From the NCBI GenBank assembly GCA_024231855.1, contig JAAEQD010000062.1, positions 104,565 through 168,564 of the forward strand: DNA of 64,000 nucleotides. Direction: 5' to 3'. This document shows positions 55,043 through 64,000 of the stretch, piece by piece. The position numbers and the translations under genes were made by a program. The notes beneath the pieces are model-generated. The model saw only the letters and a program-made list of their open reading frames with translations, searched no databases and was not told the DNA's origin. The first letter of the stretch is position 1. Each line of letters opens with the position of its first letter. Origin of the DNA: Candidatus Zixiibacteriota bacterium (GTDB lineage Bacteria > Zixibacteria > MSB-5A5 > UBA10806 > 4484-95).

Positions 55043-55158
55043 ATGAACCTCCTTGTATATACAACCTATTAAATACTAACAAATTAATCGGCAAAATTAT
55101 GCTAATTATGAACCGCCATAATAAAAAATAAAGAGATAATTATTAGCATAAATATTGC

Positions 55159-56196
55159 TTATTTGACAGGCTCCCGGATAGAGACATTATCCAGGTTGAT
55201 TTCCTCTTCCCCCTTCCCGGCGCGGTCATGATACAACTTTTTGAAACTCAAACCCTCTTTGAGCGAAAACATCCAGCCCAGAAGAACCGGTGGAATATAA
55301 TTAAAAAAGTGGAGTACAATGGAAAAGCTTAAAGCTGTTTGCTTGTCTACTTTAAATAAAGATAACGCGAATACACAAGCTAATTGGAAAGTACCGATAT
55401 TCACTGGTGTAACCACTACCATCACCATCACCGTGCAAATCACCATGATAACAACCGCCCCCCAGAGGTCGATTTCAATGCCAAACGCTTTTATTAACAT
55501 AAAAACCATCATAGCCTGAAGGCTCCACGAAATTATCGTTAAACCGGTAACCATAAGCAGATGTTTGGAGCTTCTAAGCATCTTTAAACCATATATGAAC
55601 GTGGTTTTTAAATATAGAAGCCTTTCGGTAAAGCCGGTAATCTGGCTGAACATGCCGTTTTCGATTTTCTCGGTGGCATCCTTATGATCACGAGACATCC
55701 AAAACAGGAAGATAGCCAAACCGATAATAGCCAGCCCGCCAAAATGCCACCAGCTAGTTAAATAATCGGGGAACACGTAGAAAGATGATACAAATACAAG
55801 TAGTCCGAACAGAACGACGGCATCAAATAATACTTCCAGTACCACAGAAGTAAAGGCAAAAGTTTTCTTGATCGCTTCTTTTTTCGCGATCAGAAAAACT
55901 CTGGCAACTTGACCTGTGAGTGCAGGTAAAAGCAGATTCATCATCATCCCGATAGAAAATGTGGAAAACATATCCCAGGTGTTGGTTTTCTTCCCGGGGT
56001 CGATAATATATTTCCATCTCTGCGATCTAACGAAAGCTATACAAACTTCGATAATGCTGAGCGGTATAAGATACCATGGATTAATATTCTTGATTATATG
56101 CCAAACTTCGCCGAAATCGAAATCTCTGAATAGATATACGATCAGGACAAAGGCAATAACGGTGCCCCAGAATCGCTTTCTTTTGAGTATTGACAA
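55159..56196 (-). CDS. UPF0104 / LPG-synthase-TM family membrane protein
   Basis: 345 residues with about 8 membrane helices. Family features: RKRFWGTVIAF and VYLFRDFDFGEVW at the N-terminus, LLPALTGQVARVFLIAKKE (the G-R-region of this family, about 90-108), and VVVTPVNIGTFQLACVFAL near the C-terminal third. Such proteins are related to the flippase half of lysylphosphatidylglycerol synthase and are often next to glycan genes. TTG start at 56196, one base after the batE stop, with GGAG inside the end of batE, so it is translationally coupled to the bat operon. Confidence 0.82.
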   Translation of the reverse strand: MSILKRKRFWGTVIAFVLIVYLFRDFDFGEVWHIIKNINPWYLIPLSIIEVCIAFVRSQRWKYIIDPGKKTNTWDMFSTFSIGMMMNLLLPALTGQVARVFLIAKKEAIKKTFAFTSVVLEVLFDAVVLFGLLVFVSSFYVFPDYLTSWWHFGGLAIIGLAIFLFWMSRDHKDATEKIENGMFSQITGFTERLLYLKTTFIYGLKMLRSSKHLLMVTGLTIISWSLQAMMVFMLIKAFGIEIDLWGAVVIMVICTVMVMVVVTPVNIGTFQLACVFALSLFKVDKQTALSFSIVLHFFNYIPPVLLGWMFSLKEGLSFKKLYHDRAGKGEEEINLDNVSIREPVK

Positions 56197-56197
56197 G

Positions 56198-56953
56198 CTA
56201 TATCTCCATTAATAGATTCGATTGAATCCATCCTCTGAGTCCGTTTTTCAATTCGATAAGGTAATACTCTTGCCGCTGAGATAATATTTTAAACTCCAGG
56301 CCTTCATGACCCGTGAATATTTTTTCGAAATCCTCGCCGGGACCTTCCCGTAACTCCGCGGATGTTACCGTTACTACACCCCATTTCGTATTCACCTCTT
56401 TGTCGACAACATTATAAGTAAGGGTAACCCACAAGATAAACAGTATTATCAGCAATATCAACAAATATGTCAAAAACTCTTTCTTGCCAATACCCAGAAT
56501 TAACAGGGTGATAATCGATGACAAGCCCCAGAATGTTATCATTGAAAACAGGAAATGTCCCTCGGATGACAATAAACCCGCTAGCCCATACCAGATGTTT
56601 AATAAAAAACCTTTAGGCCTTTCTTCCACCTTGTCGATCGCGAATTGCCTTACGTATTCCAGGTTTTCCCGTGCATGGGTGAATGAGGGATCCAGTTTAA
56701 GGCTGTGATGGAATGCCGCGATTGCCATGCCTACCTGATTCTGTTTAAAATATGAATTGCCCAGATTGTAATAAACGACAGGTGTTCTTAAACCCCTCTC
56801 TAGCATCGACATATAACCCTCGATAGCTTGACCGAATTCACCGCTATCATAATCGCTATTGGCTTTGGCCCAGATTTCGGAATCTTCCACAGCTTGGCAG
56901 GCGACTGCCTGTAATATCAACAAGAAAAACACCAGTAGATATCTCAGCTTCAA
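56198..56953 (-). CDS. batE: BatE: TPR and SH3-domain membrane protein
   Basis: 251 residues: signal peptide (about 1-22), TPRs (about 25-110: NLGNSYFKQNQVGMAIAAFH and similar), two membrane helices (about 135-195), and a C-terminal bacterial SH3 domain (about 198-251: TVTSAELREGPGEDFEKIF and GLRGWIQSNLL). This arrangement is that of BatE in the Bacteroides aerotolerance operon. It follows batD with a 4-bp overlap. The role of Bat proteins is probably in envelope stress or protein assembly; mechanism remains uncertain in the literature. Confidence 0.88.
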   Translation of the reverse strand: MKLRYLLVFFLLILQAVACQAVEDSEIWAKANSDYDSGEFGQAIEGYMSMLERGLRTPVVYYNLGNSYFKQNQVGMAIAAFHHSLKLDPSFTHARENLEYVRQFAIDKVEERPKGFLLNIWYGLAGLLSSEGHFLFSMITFWGLSSIITLLILGIGKKEFLTYLLILLIILFILWVTLTYNVVDKEVNTKWGVVTVTSAELREGPGEDFEKIFTGHEGLEFKILSQRQEYYLIELKNGLRGWIQSNLLMEI

Positions 56954-58794
56954 TTCAAGCTCCGATCCAATTGGGACAATAACTGTTCCGCCTTATTATA
57001 AATTTCTTTCATCTGGCTTTCATCCGGTTTGATCGGCGAGAACCTGCCGGCGTCACAACGATTTAAAAATTCCAAAAAATCGTCATGAAAATCGTCACAT
57101 TTTCCGGTGTTTTTCAATAAGTCGATTAATTGATTATTGGTCAGCCCGACCGCGTTAACATTTAATTTATCCGATATGAAACCGACGATACCGTTAAATA
57201 TATGGCCATAAAACTGTCCCGGCGAATCGAAACCTTCCCGAGCGTTTTTCAGAGCACCTCTGGCGGCCTTGGTAGCCTGTTTACGCCTGGCATAAGCGAT
57301 ATCGCCTTCAAGCCTTTTTCGTTGGTTTACGACAATCGTAAGATAAACCAGCCAGCCGATTGGCAAGATTTGAAGAAGCCATATCCAGGCGCTTTTATAT
57401 AGCGGTCTGCTCGGGTCGTCGTCGGCCAGTTCGGTGATAATATAATTTAGACTGGTTCTCGCCGCCGGTATAAGGTTTACCGGTCTATCACCGGGCGCCA
57501 GGGATGATACCGATGATGGGGCTACGAATATCCGGCCCGGGCTTTCCGAAAGGGTGTAGTAGCGCTTCCATAACGGATCGTAATATGAAAAACTGAGGTT
57601 GGGAAGTTCGTATTCTCCCGGCGCGGTCGGGATTAGCACCCATTCGAACGACTTGGATCCGGTAACCTTATATTTGTCCTTTGAGATATTCTCATGGCTA
57701 CCCGAATCGTATAACCGGAAATTTTCCAATTCCGGTATTTCGATAGCCGGCAATTTCTTGATATTTCCGGTTCCGGAGAGAACCGCTTTTAATGTGATCG
57801 GTTGATCAACCATGACAGTGTCATTGTCCAGTGATAGCCTGAATTTATATTTTCCGGTCGCTCCGCTGAATCCATCCGGTTTGTTTTTTTGCGGCAATGG
57901 TTTTACATTCAGAGTGATTCCTTTTGTTTTGAGTGTTTTTTCAGAAAACGCTCTTTTCGGGCGGCGCCTGTTGAAGAGATCAAATGGATCGTTGAATATG
58001 TTGTTAAACGCGCTGGGGGGAATCGATAGAATAGCCGGTTCGATTTTTATTTTCCCGGTCACAGTTGGAAATAGTGCTCGCCTGATTTCTGTTACCCGGT
58101 AGGTTTTGCCATTAACCTGCTTATTATAAGTTTTATTTGGCGGTAGATCTTCAACCCAGAAACCCTTGAAATCGGGCCAATTCATGGATGGTTGTTCAAA
58201 TAGGTTCTGTGCCTGGTAAAATTTGAATATAATTGTAACTTGCTGGCCGATATATGGTTTATCGTTATCAATCGTTTGCTCTATGAAAAAATCTTCGCCC
58301 GCGCCGGCCTGCTTGCCGGTGCGCGATCTTGATTGCTGTTTCGAGGGAGCTTGCCGGTTTTGCCGGGTTTGCGGGACAACTGTTATATCTATCGTTTTGG
58401 TCGAATAAGTCGTGCCTTTGTAATCAACTTTAACGGGATTAATCTTGAATTTACCAACCTTACGAGGGACGAGAACATATGAATAATCGGTCCGATAACT
58501 CATCGAACCCGGAACAATGGAAATATTTGAACTGGTACCCGAGGAAAAAACATCGAATTGAGACAAATTAGGCAAATCTGGTTTATCTATCGACCGCACC
58601 GGCCCGGACAAGGAAATGGTAAGCTCGATCGATTCGCCCAATCCAACCTGAGTTCGGTCGACATTGGCCTCGATACTGATATCCTGTCCTACGACGTAAG
58701 TAAACGCCAGTAGAAAAATTACAATGCTACCAATCGCGACGTGAGCCGCGCCGAACTTTAAATTTCTTGAGCTCTTTCTGTATCTGTTTTTCAT
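56950..58794 (-). CDS. batD: BatD: exported Ig-like membrane protein
   Basis: 614 residues: signal or anchor sequence (about 16-36), then three or more Ig-like beta domains (DISIEANVDRTQVGLGESIE, IGQQVTIIFKFYQAQ, VMVDQPITLKAVLSG), one C-terminal membrane helix (about 470-490), and a cytosolic tail (about 495-614). The fold matches BatD (oxygen tolerance). Its start overlaps batC by 68 bp, longer than usual in this operon; AAGGA is present ahead of the ATG at 58794 but the spacing is short. No later start with a good ribosome site was found. Confidence 0.9.
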   Translation of the reverse strand: MKNRYRKSSRNLKFGAAHVAIGSIVIFLLAFTYVVGQDISIEANVDRTQVGLGESIELTISLSGPVRSIDKPDLPNLSQFDVFSSGTSSNISIVPGSMSYRTDYSYVLVPRKVGKFKINPVKVDYKGTTYSTKTIDITVVPQTRQNRQAPSKQQSRSRTGKQAGAGEDFFIEQTIDNDKPYIGQQVTIIFKFYQAQNLFEQPSMNWPDFKGFWVEDLPPNKTYNKQVNGKTYRVTEIRRALFPTVTGKIKIEPAILSIPPSAFNNIFNDPFDLFNRRRPKRAFSEKTLKTKGITLNVKPLPQKNKPDGFSGATGKYKFRLSLDNDTVMVDQPITLKAVLSGTGNIKKLPAIEIPELENFRLYDSGSHENISKDKYKVTGSKSFEWVLIPTAPGEYELPNLSFSYYDPLWKRYYTLSESPGRIFVAPSSVSSLAPGDRPVNLIPAARTSLNYIITELADDDPSRPLYKSAWIWLLQILPIGWLVYLTIVVNQRKRLEGDIAYARRKQATKAARGALKNAREGFDSPGQFYGHIFNGIVGFISDKLNVNAVGLTNNQLIDLLKNTGKCDDFHDDFLEFLNRCDAGRFSPIKPDESQMKEIYNKAEQLLSQLDRSLN

Positions 58795-59488
58795 CTTCCT
58801 TGAAAGCTTCCAGAAGGTCTTTAGCCTCCTGTTCGGTCATTTCACCCTTTTTGGTCTGTTTTTGTTGCTTCTGCTGTTTTTGCTTTTCATCCTGCTGATC
58901 TTGTTTCTGTTGTTGCTGCTGTTCCTGCTTCTTTTCTTCTTCGTCCTGCTTTTGTTGATCCTGTTTCTGCTGTTGCTGTTGGTCCTGATTTTGTTCCTGC
59001 TGGTCTTGTTGATCCTGGTCCTGATTCTGATCATGATTTTGTTGCTGCTGTTGTTGTTGAGGTTGCTCCTCGATTTTACGTTGAGCGAGTTCGTAATTGA
59101 ATTTGGCATCCTTATTGGCTGGATCGATTATCAGGGAATTTCGGTATGCTTCCATCGCGCCCTGGAAATCTTCTGTTTTGAATAATGAATTACCCTGATT
59201 ATAAAAAGCGTCTCCCTTAAATTCACCTTCGGTCATACCGGCGGTCTGCGAAAATTTCTTGGCCGCTTTGTCAAAATCTCCATTTCTATATAACGACGCG
59301 CCCGAATTGTAGGCCGCCATAGGATCATCTGGTTTCAATACTTCGGCCTGACGGTAATAATCCGCGGCTTCGGTAAAATTATCGTTTTTATAGGCGTCTT
59401 CGCCTTTCTCCATCACAGTTCGATAATCATCGGCAACAGAAATCGAAACTAGTAATATAGCGAAAATTAAACTCAAATACTTAAACAT
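58727..59488 (-). CDS. batC: BatC: TPR protein with Gln/Asp-rich tail
   Basis: The ATG at 59488 (MFKYLSLIF...) is chosen because a signal peptide begins there; an upstream ATG at 59509 would add seven residues. Product 253 residues. Signal peptide (about 1-19), then four TPRs (about 25-140), then a low-complexity stretch of about 80 residues of Gln, Asp, Asn and Lys, and a basic C-terminus (KKFKVRRGSRRDW). Matches BatC. The repetitive coding region at about 58850-59065 consists of CAG/CAA-type codons and is a likely site of length change. Confidence 0.88.
   Translation of the reverse strand: MFKYLSLIFAILLVSISVADDYRTVMEKGEDAYKNDNFTEAADYYRQAEVLKPDDPMAAYNSGASLYRNGDFDKAAKKFSQTAGMTEGEFKGDAFYNQGNSLFKTEDFQGAMEAYRNSLIIDPANKDAKFNYELAQRKIEEQPQQQQQQQNHDQNQDQDQQDQQEQNQDQQQQQKQDQQKQDEEEKKQEQQQQQKQDQQDEKQKQQKQQKQTKKGEMTEQEAKDLLEAFKEDEKQIQKELKKFKVRRGSRRDW
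58850..59065 (-). repeat. Gln-rich coding microsatellite-like stretch in batC
   Basis: About 210 bp of repeated CAG/CAA/GAT/AAA codons on the minus strand encode the Gln/Asp/Lys-rich linker of BatC. Its antisense strand gives a Leu-rich false frame. Confidence 0.8.
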
Positions 59489-60482
59489 TATTCCGTCTCT
59501 CGCTGACAAACAGGGCGATACCGAAAAAGATTATTCCCGGTATTAAAAAATATTGAAATTTCTCATCATATAAACGCCTGAAATTACCTTCGGTTTCGCC
59601 TTTCTCCATACGTTTGATTTTTTGAATAATTGACGTCAACTCCTGTTCTCCCGGCGTGGACCTGTAAGACGAGCCGCCTGAAACCGAGGCGATTTCCTGA
59701 AGTAACTGTTCGTTCAATTTGGAAATTACGGTTTCGCCGTTCTCATCCTTTTTGTAGCCCTCAATACTGCCGCCCGAGCCGCGAACCGGGATCGGCTCAC
59801 CCTGGCCGGTGCCTACGCCAACGGTAAAAATTCTGAATTGGTCCTTATATTTCTCCGCCGCCGACAATGGATCACCCACATGAGTCTCGCCATCGGTGAA
59901 AATTACCAGTACTTTATCGGCCTGGCTTTCCGGGGAAAAGCTTTCAGCGGCTTTTTCTATCGCTTTCTCCAGGTTGGTTCCGGTATCGGAAATTATTCCC
60001 ACATTGGTCACATCCAGAAACATCCTTAAGGCGCCGTGATCGACAGTAAGCGGGCATTGAACGAATGCCTGTCCGGAGAACGCTATAAGGCCGATACTTT
60101 CGCCAAGCAGATTCTCAACCAGGGTTATAATCTGACGTTTGGCTTTATCCAGCCGGTTGGGATAGAAATCACCTGCCAGCATGGAAAGCGACGCGTCCAG
60201 CGCGACAATGACTTCCGTACCGGTTGATTTTACCTTGATTAGCTCAGAACCATATTGGGGACGGGCCAGCGCGAATATCATCAAGGATAAGCCTAAAAGC
60301 AGCAGGATAAGCCTTAACCTTCTGCGCCTGCCGGAAACGGAACGCTCGATCATCTCGATGATTTGCGCTCCCCCAAGTTTGGCCAGGCGGCTCTGGATAA
60401 GTTTGCCCCCGGCGAAAAACACTATTACCAGAAACGGTATAGATAGGAGAAAATAGAGCATGTCCTGATTAAGAAACCTCAT
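59481..60482 (-). CDS. batB: BatB: von Willebrand A-domain membrane protein
   Basis: 333 residues: two N-terminal membrane helices (about 8-27 and 56-73), a vWA domain with a full MIDAS site (Asp96, Ser98, Ser100 in VALDASLSM; a later Thr in SDTGTNLEKA; TDGETHVGD), and a C-terminal helix (about 310-328). This is the topology of BatA/BatB, with the vWA domain in the periplasm. It overlaps batA by 4 bp and batC by 8 bp. Confidence 0.93.
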   Translation of the reverse strand: MRFLNQDMLYFLLSIPFLVIVFFAGGKLIQSRLAKLGGAQIIEMIERSVSGRRRRLRLILLLLGLSLMIFALARPQYGSELIKVKSTGTEVIVALDASLSMLAGDFYPNRLDKAKRQIITLVENLLGESIGLIAFSGQAFVQCPLTVDHGALRMFLDVTNVGIISDTGTNLEKAIEKAAESFSPESQADKVLVIFTDGETHVGDPLSAAEKYKDQFRIFTVGVGTGQGEPIPVRGSGGSIEGYKKDENGETVISKLNEQLLQEIASVSGGSSYRSTPGEQELTSIIQKIKRMEKGETEGNFRRLYDEKFQYFLIPGIIFFGIALFVSERRNNV

Positions 60483-61471
60483 GGTATGCTCCTGATTAAT
60501 GTTGTATTTAATACGATTGCCAAACCCAGTAATATCAGTCCCCAGGATAGGATACCAGAATAAAGCTCCTCGTATTTGTAAAACTCTTTGACTTCGATTT
60601 TGGTCTGCTCCATTTCGGATATTTCGTTATATATCTCCTGCAAAGCTTGACTATTCTCAGCCCGGAAAAATCTACCGCTGGTGATACCGGCAACTTCTTT
60701 CAATGTTTCCTCATCTATTTCGGATTGACGCTTTACATAACGTTTACCGAAAATGCGATCCTGGATTGGGAAATCGACCAAACCCTGTTTGCCAGCGCCG
60801 ATAGTATAAGTCTTTATGCCCAGTGACGCCACCGCTTTGGCCGCCGTAATCGGATCGATCTGGCCCGAATTGTTGACGCCATCGGTTAACAGAACGATTA
60901 TCTTGCTTTTGGCGTCGGAATCGGCCAGCCTGTTGGCGGCGGTGGCCAATGCCAATCCGATAGCCGTACCGTCCTCGACCATACCGAAGTCGACTTTCTC
61001 CAGGAAGCTCGACAATAGCGGATAGTCGGTAGTTAAGGGACATTGGGTGAACGCCTGGCTGGCGAATACCACCAACCCGATCCGATCGCCCTGCCGCCCC
61101 TGGATAAAATTATCTATCACCAGCTTTGATACCACCAGACGATTATTAGGCTTGAAATCCTCGGCCATCATACTGCCGGATATATCCAACGCCAGCATAA
61201 TATCGATACCTTCGGTGAATACCTGCTGCTGGCCATGCCCCGCCTGAGGCCGGGCCGCCGCTAAAATCGTTAAACTCAAAGCGATTGCCGTTAATGCCGG
61301 TAGTGCCCGATAAATTATAACTCTAATCGTAATTTTAGATTTCGCGAATAATTGTGTGTCGGAGTAACCGATCACCGATGGTTTGAGAAATTTTTTCAAA
61401 TAATAAAACGCCAGATAAGCCGCCGGTATAAGCAAAAGCAGCAAAAAATAAGGCTGAGCGAATCTTATCAT
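60479..61471 (-). CDS. batA: BatA: von Willebrand A-domain membrane protein
   Basis: 330 residues: membrane helices at about 8-28 and 55-72, vWA domain with MIDAS Asp96, Ser98, Ser100 (ALDISGSMMAEDF), VEDGTAIGLAL and LLTDGVNNSGQ, and a C-terminal helix (about 308-326). Paralogous to BatB next to it. The two are thought to form a membrane complex in other species. Overlaps the membrane protein gene upstream by 4 bp. Confidence 0.94.
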   Translation of the reverse strand: MIRFAQPYFLLLLLIPAAYLAFYYLKKFLKPSVIGYSDTQLFAKSKITIRVIIYRALPALTAIALSLTILAAARPQAGHGQQQVFTEGIDIMLALDISGSMMAEDFKPNNRLVVSKLVIDNFIQGRQGDRIGLVVFASQAFTQCPLTTDYPLLSSFLEKVDFGMVEDGTAIGLALATAANRLADSDAKSKIIVLLTDGVNNSGQIDPITAAKAVASLGIKTYTIGAGKQGLVDFPIQDRIFGKRYVKRQSEIDEETLKEVAGITSGRFFRAENSQALQEIYNEISEMEQTKIEVKEFYKYEELYSGILSWGLILLGLAIVLNTTLIRSIP

Positions 61472-62583
61472 GATACAACCTCCGCCTCTTCTAAAGGCTG
61501 TTCAACCGGCTTGGTGCTCACTACGAGGTTTTTAATCCGTTCGTAATCCTTATCGGGCATCTCGGAGGGCGGTATCTGTTTGGCGAACTTGATCAAATCG
61601 GAGCGGCCGAGGAAATCGAGAGTCTCTTTAATCTGGTCACGATTCAGCTCGGGATGCTTGAATATACGTTTCAATTCAAAAGTCGTCGATTCGACCGCCT
61701 TAATCTCGAACCGGCCCTCGATATAATGACGGATAATCACTGAGAGTTCGCTGTAATACTGTTTATATTTACCCATGTCAGGCAGATTTTTGGTTTTGAG
61801 TTCCGTCAAACCGCGAATCGCCACATCAAATGGCGGTTCGGGGGGGATCTCCGGTATTTCGAAATCTCGTGTTTTTCGCTTATAAAAATAATAGAGAAAC
61901 GCGCCGAGCAAAATCAGAACGACTCCGCCCACTATATATGGCCACCAGAGTATGGGCAATTCTTTCAGGGGAGCGATATCCTTGTTTTCGAGGCCGAGTT
62001 TAAGCGAATCGATTTCAGCGCTGTCGGGCAACATCGATTGAATATATACGGTTGTTATCGGCGCCATCCGGGTATGTTGATTGCCCTCGGAGTCGTAGAA
62101 GAAAAACTCAAATAGCGGCAATTCCACCTCGCCGACATCGAACGGCATTACGGTGAAAGTGTACCGATCCCGTTTCCCGTCGCCGCGGGTTCTCGAACTG
62201 AAATCCTTATCGGGCTTAACAAAGAACGTGTTCGAAGATGCTCTGACAACGGGTTCCGATAACTTCAGATGTTTCGGGTAATCGGCTTCTATGCGAACCT
62301 CAATCTCATCGGCAATTGAAGCTGTATCCGGATCGACTTCGACCTTGAAACTGATCGAATCCAAATCGGTTGAAACAGTTTTAATAGAATCCGTCTGAAT
62401 AGAGTCCGTCTGAATGGAATCCAGCCGGATTGTATCTTTTTGGACAGAATCCGGTCGAGTCGTATCAACCAGGGCTGATTTTATATTCGGCTTTTGCTGG
62501 GCAACCGATGGCACGACCATCAGCCCGATCAACCAGATCGTTATCAAAACAATGTTATTTATTATTTTCGCGTGCGAATGCAT
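61468..62583 (-). CDS. Bat-operon membrane protein (between DUF58 and BatA)
   Basis: 371 residues: signal peptide (about 8-28), a repetitive linker with DSIQTDSIQTDSIKT (about 52-66), a beta-rich domain (about 75-185: VEVDPDTASIADEIEVRIEA and GKRDRYTFTVMPFDVGEVEL), one membrane helix (about 215-233, VGGVVLILLGAFLYYFYKRK) and a cytosolic helical tail. In other bat operons a protein of this layout stands at the same place; it resembles BatD in architecture. Function unknown. It starts 15 bp after the DUF58 stop. Confidence 0.75.
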   Translation of the reverse strand: MHSHAKIINNIVLITIWLIGLMVVPSVAQQKPNIKSALVDTTRPDSVQKDTIRLDSIQTDSIQTDSIKTVSTDLDSISFKVEVDPDTASIADEIEVRIEADYPKHLKLSEPVVRASSNTFFVKPDKDFSSRTRGDGKRDRYTFTVMPFDVGEVELPLFEFFFYDSEGNQHTRMAPITTVYIQSMLPDSAEIDSLKLGLENKDIAPLKELPILWWPYIVGGVVLILLGAFLYYFYKRKTRDFEIPEIPPEPPFDVAIRGLTELKTKNLPDMGKYKQYYSELSVIIRHYIEGRFEIKAVESTTFELKRIFKHPELNRDQIKETLDFLGRSDLIKFAKQIPPSEMPDKDYERIKNLVVSTKPVEQPLEEAEVVS

Positions 62584-62598
62584 ATCGTTAAATTCTTC

Positions 62599-63480
62599 TT
62601 AATGCCTTATCCTTCTAGCTCTTCGTTCGAAAAAACGGTAGAGCGGTTCGGTGTAATCCTGGTTCGTGCCTATCTCGATCTTATCGATCTTGCGTCGCCT
62701 GAAATAGTCATGCAAATCGGCGCGCCGGGTTTCGGCTTGGACGGCCAGGTTGAGACGGTTCGCCTTATTGGAGAAATCCACCAGCATCTCCCGGCCGGTC
62801 TCCAGATCGACCAGGTTGACGATACCCGAATTCGGTATCCGCCGCTCCAGCGGATCGTAAATCTCGACCGCGATCAGATCATGCTTGTTGGCCGCCAATC
62901 CCATCGGCCGTTGAAAATCCTTATCGAGGAAATCAGATATCAAAAACATGACGCTTTTTTTCTTTATCACCCGAAGCATATAATCCATGGCGCCGGCGAT
63001 ATCGGTTTTCCTGCCGTCGGGTTCGAAATACAGCACTTCGCGGATCAACCTGAGCACGTGGTTTTTGCCCTTCTTGGGCGGGATAAATTTCTCGATCTTG
63101 TCGGTAAACAGCAGAAGGCCGACTTTGTCGTTGTTGCGGGTTGCGGAAAACGCCAGTATGGCGGCCAGCTCAGCCGATATCTCCCGACGCATCCGATCGG
63201 AGCTGCCGAAATCACCCGAGGCCGACAGATCGACTAATAGCATCACGGTCAGTTCGCGTTCTTCTCGGAATACTTTCACGTAGGGATGGTTATAGCGGGC
63301 GGTCACGTTCCAGTCGATATTTCGCACATCATCGCCCGGCACGTACTCGCGCACCTCGGAGAACTCCATCCCGCGGCCCCGGAATATCGAATGATATTCA
63401 CCGGAGAAGACATCGTTGACCAGGCGGGATGTCTTAATCTCTATCTTTTTTATCTTTTTAAGGAGTTCTTTAGTCAGCAT
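62599..63480 (-). CDS. DUF58-domain protein of the moxR/bat operon
   Basis: 293 residues with the DUF58 signature: SRLVNDVFSGEYHSIFRGRG, VREYVPGDDVRNIDWNVTAR, and a vWA-like core LLVDLSASGDFG with later LLLFTDKIEKFIPP. Soluble, without membrane segments, unlike many DUF58 proteins. It lies 3 bp after moxR and feeds into the bat genes. MoxR plus a DUF58/vWA partner are proposed to act as a chaperone-like pair in maturation of protein complexes. Confidence 0.93.
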   Translation of the reverse strand: MLTKELLKKIKKIEIKTSRLVNDVFSGEYHSIFRGRGMEFSEVREYVPGDDVRNIDWNVTARYNHPYVKVFREERELTVMLLVDLSASGDFGSSDRMRREISAELAAILAFSATRNNDKVGLLLFTDKIEKFIPPKKGKNHVLRLIREVLYFEPDGRKTDIAGAMDYMLRVIKKKSVMFLISDFLDKDFQRPMGLAANKHDLIAVEIYDPLERRIPNSGIVNLVDLETGREMLVDFSNKANRLNLAVQAETRRADLHDYFRRRKIDKIEIGTNQDYTEPLYRFFERRARRIRH

Positions 63481-63483
63481 CGG

Positions 63484-64000
63484 CTATGGAACTTCAACCC
63501 CATCAAAGATTTTCTGAACTATATCGTCCGGGGTCAACTCTTCGGCTTCGGCTTCGAAGCTTAAGATAACCCGGTGGCGAAGGATATCCGGGCCGATCGA
63601 CTTGATATCATCCGGCGTGACATAAGCCCGGCCCTGCAGAAACGCGTGCGCCCGGCCGGCCAAGTTCAGATATATAGTTGCCCGGGGGGAAGCCCCGTAG
63701 GCGATCAAATCCTTGAGTTCGAGATTATACTTTTCCGGGTCGCGGGTGGCCATCACGATATCGACGATGTAGTTTTTGACTTTGTCATCGATATAGATAT
63801 TGAACACCGCCTCGCGCGCCTTCAGGATATCATCCGGCGAGATAATCGAGCTTATCGAGGGTATCTCCTTAACAGTCATCCGCTCCTGGATCATCATCTC
63901 CTCGTCCCGGTCGGGATAGCCGACCTTGAGCTTCAGCATGAACCGGTCAACCTGCGCCTCCGGCAGCGGGTAGGTGCCCTCCTGCTCAATCGGATTCTGG
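63484..64000 (-). CDS. moxR: MoxR-family AAA+ ATPase, C-terminal part
   Basis: Only the C-terminal part is in the window; the frame stays open to the edge, with [20 protein letters not shown] directly before Met at 63937-63939. That segment is a MoxR hallmark (NP-x-E-x-x-GTY-x-LPEAQ-x-DRF, sensor 1 and arginine-finger area). The helical lid follows ([16 protein letters not shown], sensor 2 Arg; [19 protein letters not shown]). The Walker motifs lie outside. It is the first gene of the operon visible here. Confidence 0.95.
   Translation of the reverse strand, partial: QNPIEQEGTYPLPEAQVDRFMLKLKVGYPDRDEEMMIQERMTVKEIPSISSIISPDDILKAREAVFNIYIDDKVKNYIVDIVMATRDPEKYNLELKDLIAYGASPRATIYLNLAGRAHAFLQGRAYVTPDDIKSIGPDILRHRVILSFEAEAEELTPDDIVQKIFDGVEVP

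Noticed and set aside
58862..59185. Leu-rich open frame on the plus strand
   Set aside because: Antisense shadow of the Gln-codon repeats of batC; no ribosome site and an absurd composition.

Overview
The window most likely comes from a Gram-negative bacterium of an uncultured FCB-type lineage (Zixibacteria, KSB1, Marinimicrobia or similar). This is inferred from three signs seen in the sequence. Three secreted proteins end in a Por/T9SS-like or FlgD-like sorting domain (NYPNPFN or PYPNPF motif, last residues LLK or VIR). Outer-membrane beta-barrel proteins are present. A complete moxR-DUF58-bat operon closes the window. Base composition is moderately AT-rich, and starts are ATG or TTG behind AAGGAG-type ribosome sites. 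No tRNA, rRNA, CRISPR array or insertion sequence was recognised.

Region 1 (1-9.7 kb): the 3' part of a GAF-PP2C (SpoIIE-type) phosphatase; a 1122-residue CHAT-STAND ATPase-TPR protein with the layout of a bacterial NLR-like sensor; a secreted papain-family (C1A) peptidase; and, convergent to it across a shared bidirectional terminator, a chagasin-like (I42) inhibitor of papain-type enzymes. A two-gene outer-membrane pair follows (a TonB-receptor-like barrel and a smaller barrel).

Region 2 (9.7-21.1 kb): housekeeping and regulatory genes. These are a methylmalonyl-CoA-epimerase-like VOC protein, a 2-hydroxyacid dehydrogenase bracketed by two copies of a palindromic repeat, tex, a double-receiver response regulator divergent from an HDOD protein, two paralogous Rrf2 regulators around a DUF4097-like surface protein, and a large beta-helix protein with a sorting domain.

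Region 3 (21.2-44.1 kb): an exopolysaccharide/O-antigen-type locus, nearly all on the minus strand with many 1-8 bp overlaps. It holds a methyltransferase, a beta-helix/FN3 surface protein with a NodB-like partner, two GT4 and one GT2 glycosyltransferases, a PaaK/CapK-like ligase, an O-antigen ligase/polymerase, a Wzx-type flippase, a polysaccharide deacetylase, three tandem paralogous GNAT-like proteins plus a fourth GNAT, an orphan 78-residue ORF, an ATP-grasp ligase, two SGNH-like proteins and a hexapeptide acyltransferase.

Region 4 (44.1-50.8 kb): a 1.25-kb gene-free stretch rich in inverted repeats, with a good promoter about 0.5 kb ahead of a 1747-residue protein of about 11 PAS domains ending in a LuxR-type DNA-binding domain and lacking any kinase.

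Region 5 (50.8-64 kb, minus strand): rfbDBCA for dTDP-rhamnose-type sugar synthesis, a separately terminated NAD-dependent sugar epimerase, a UPF0104 flippase-like membrane protein, and the operon moxR-DUF58-membrane protein-batA-batB-batC-batD-batE, whose moxR gene is cut by the window end.

The strongest candidates for something undescribed are the CHAT-STAND-TPR protein, the peptidase/inhibitor pair beside it, and the giant PAS-LuxR regulator with its long structured leader.
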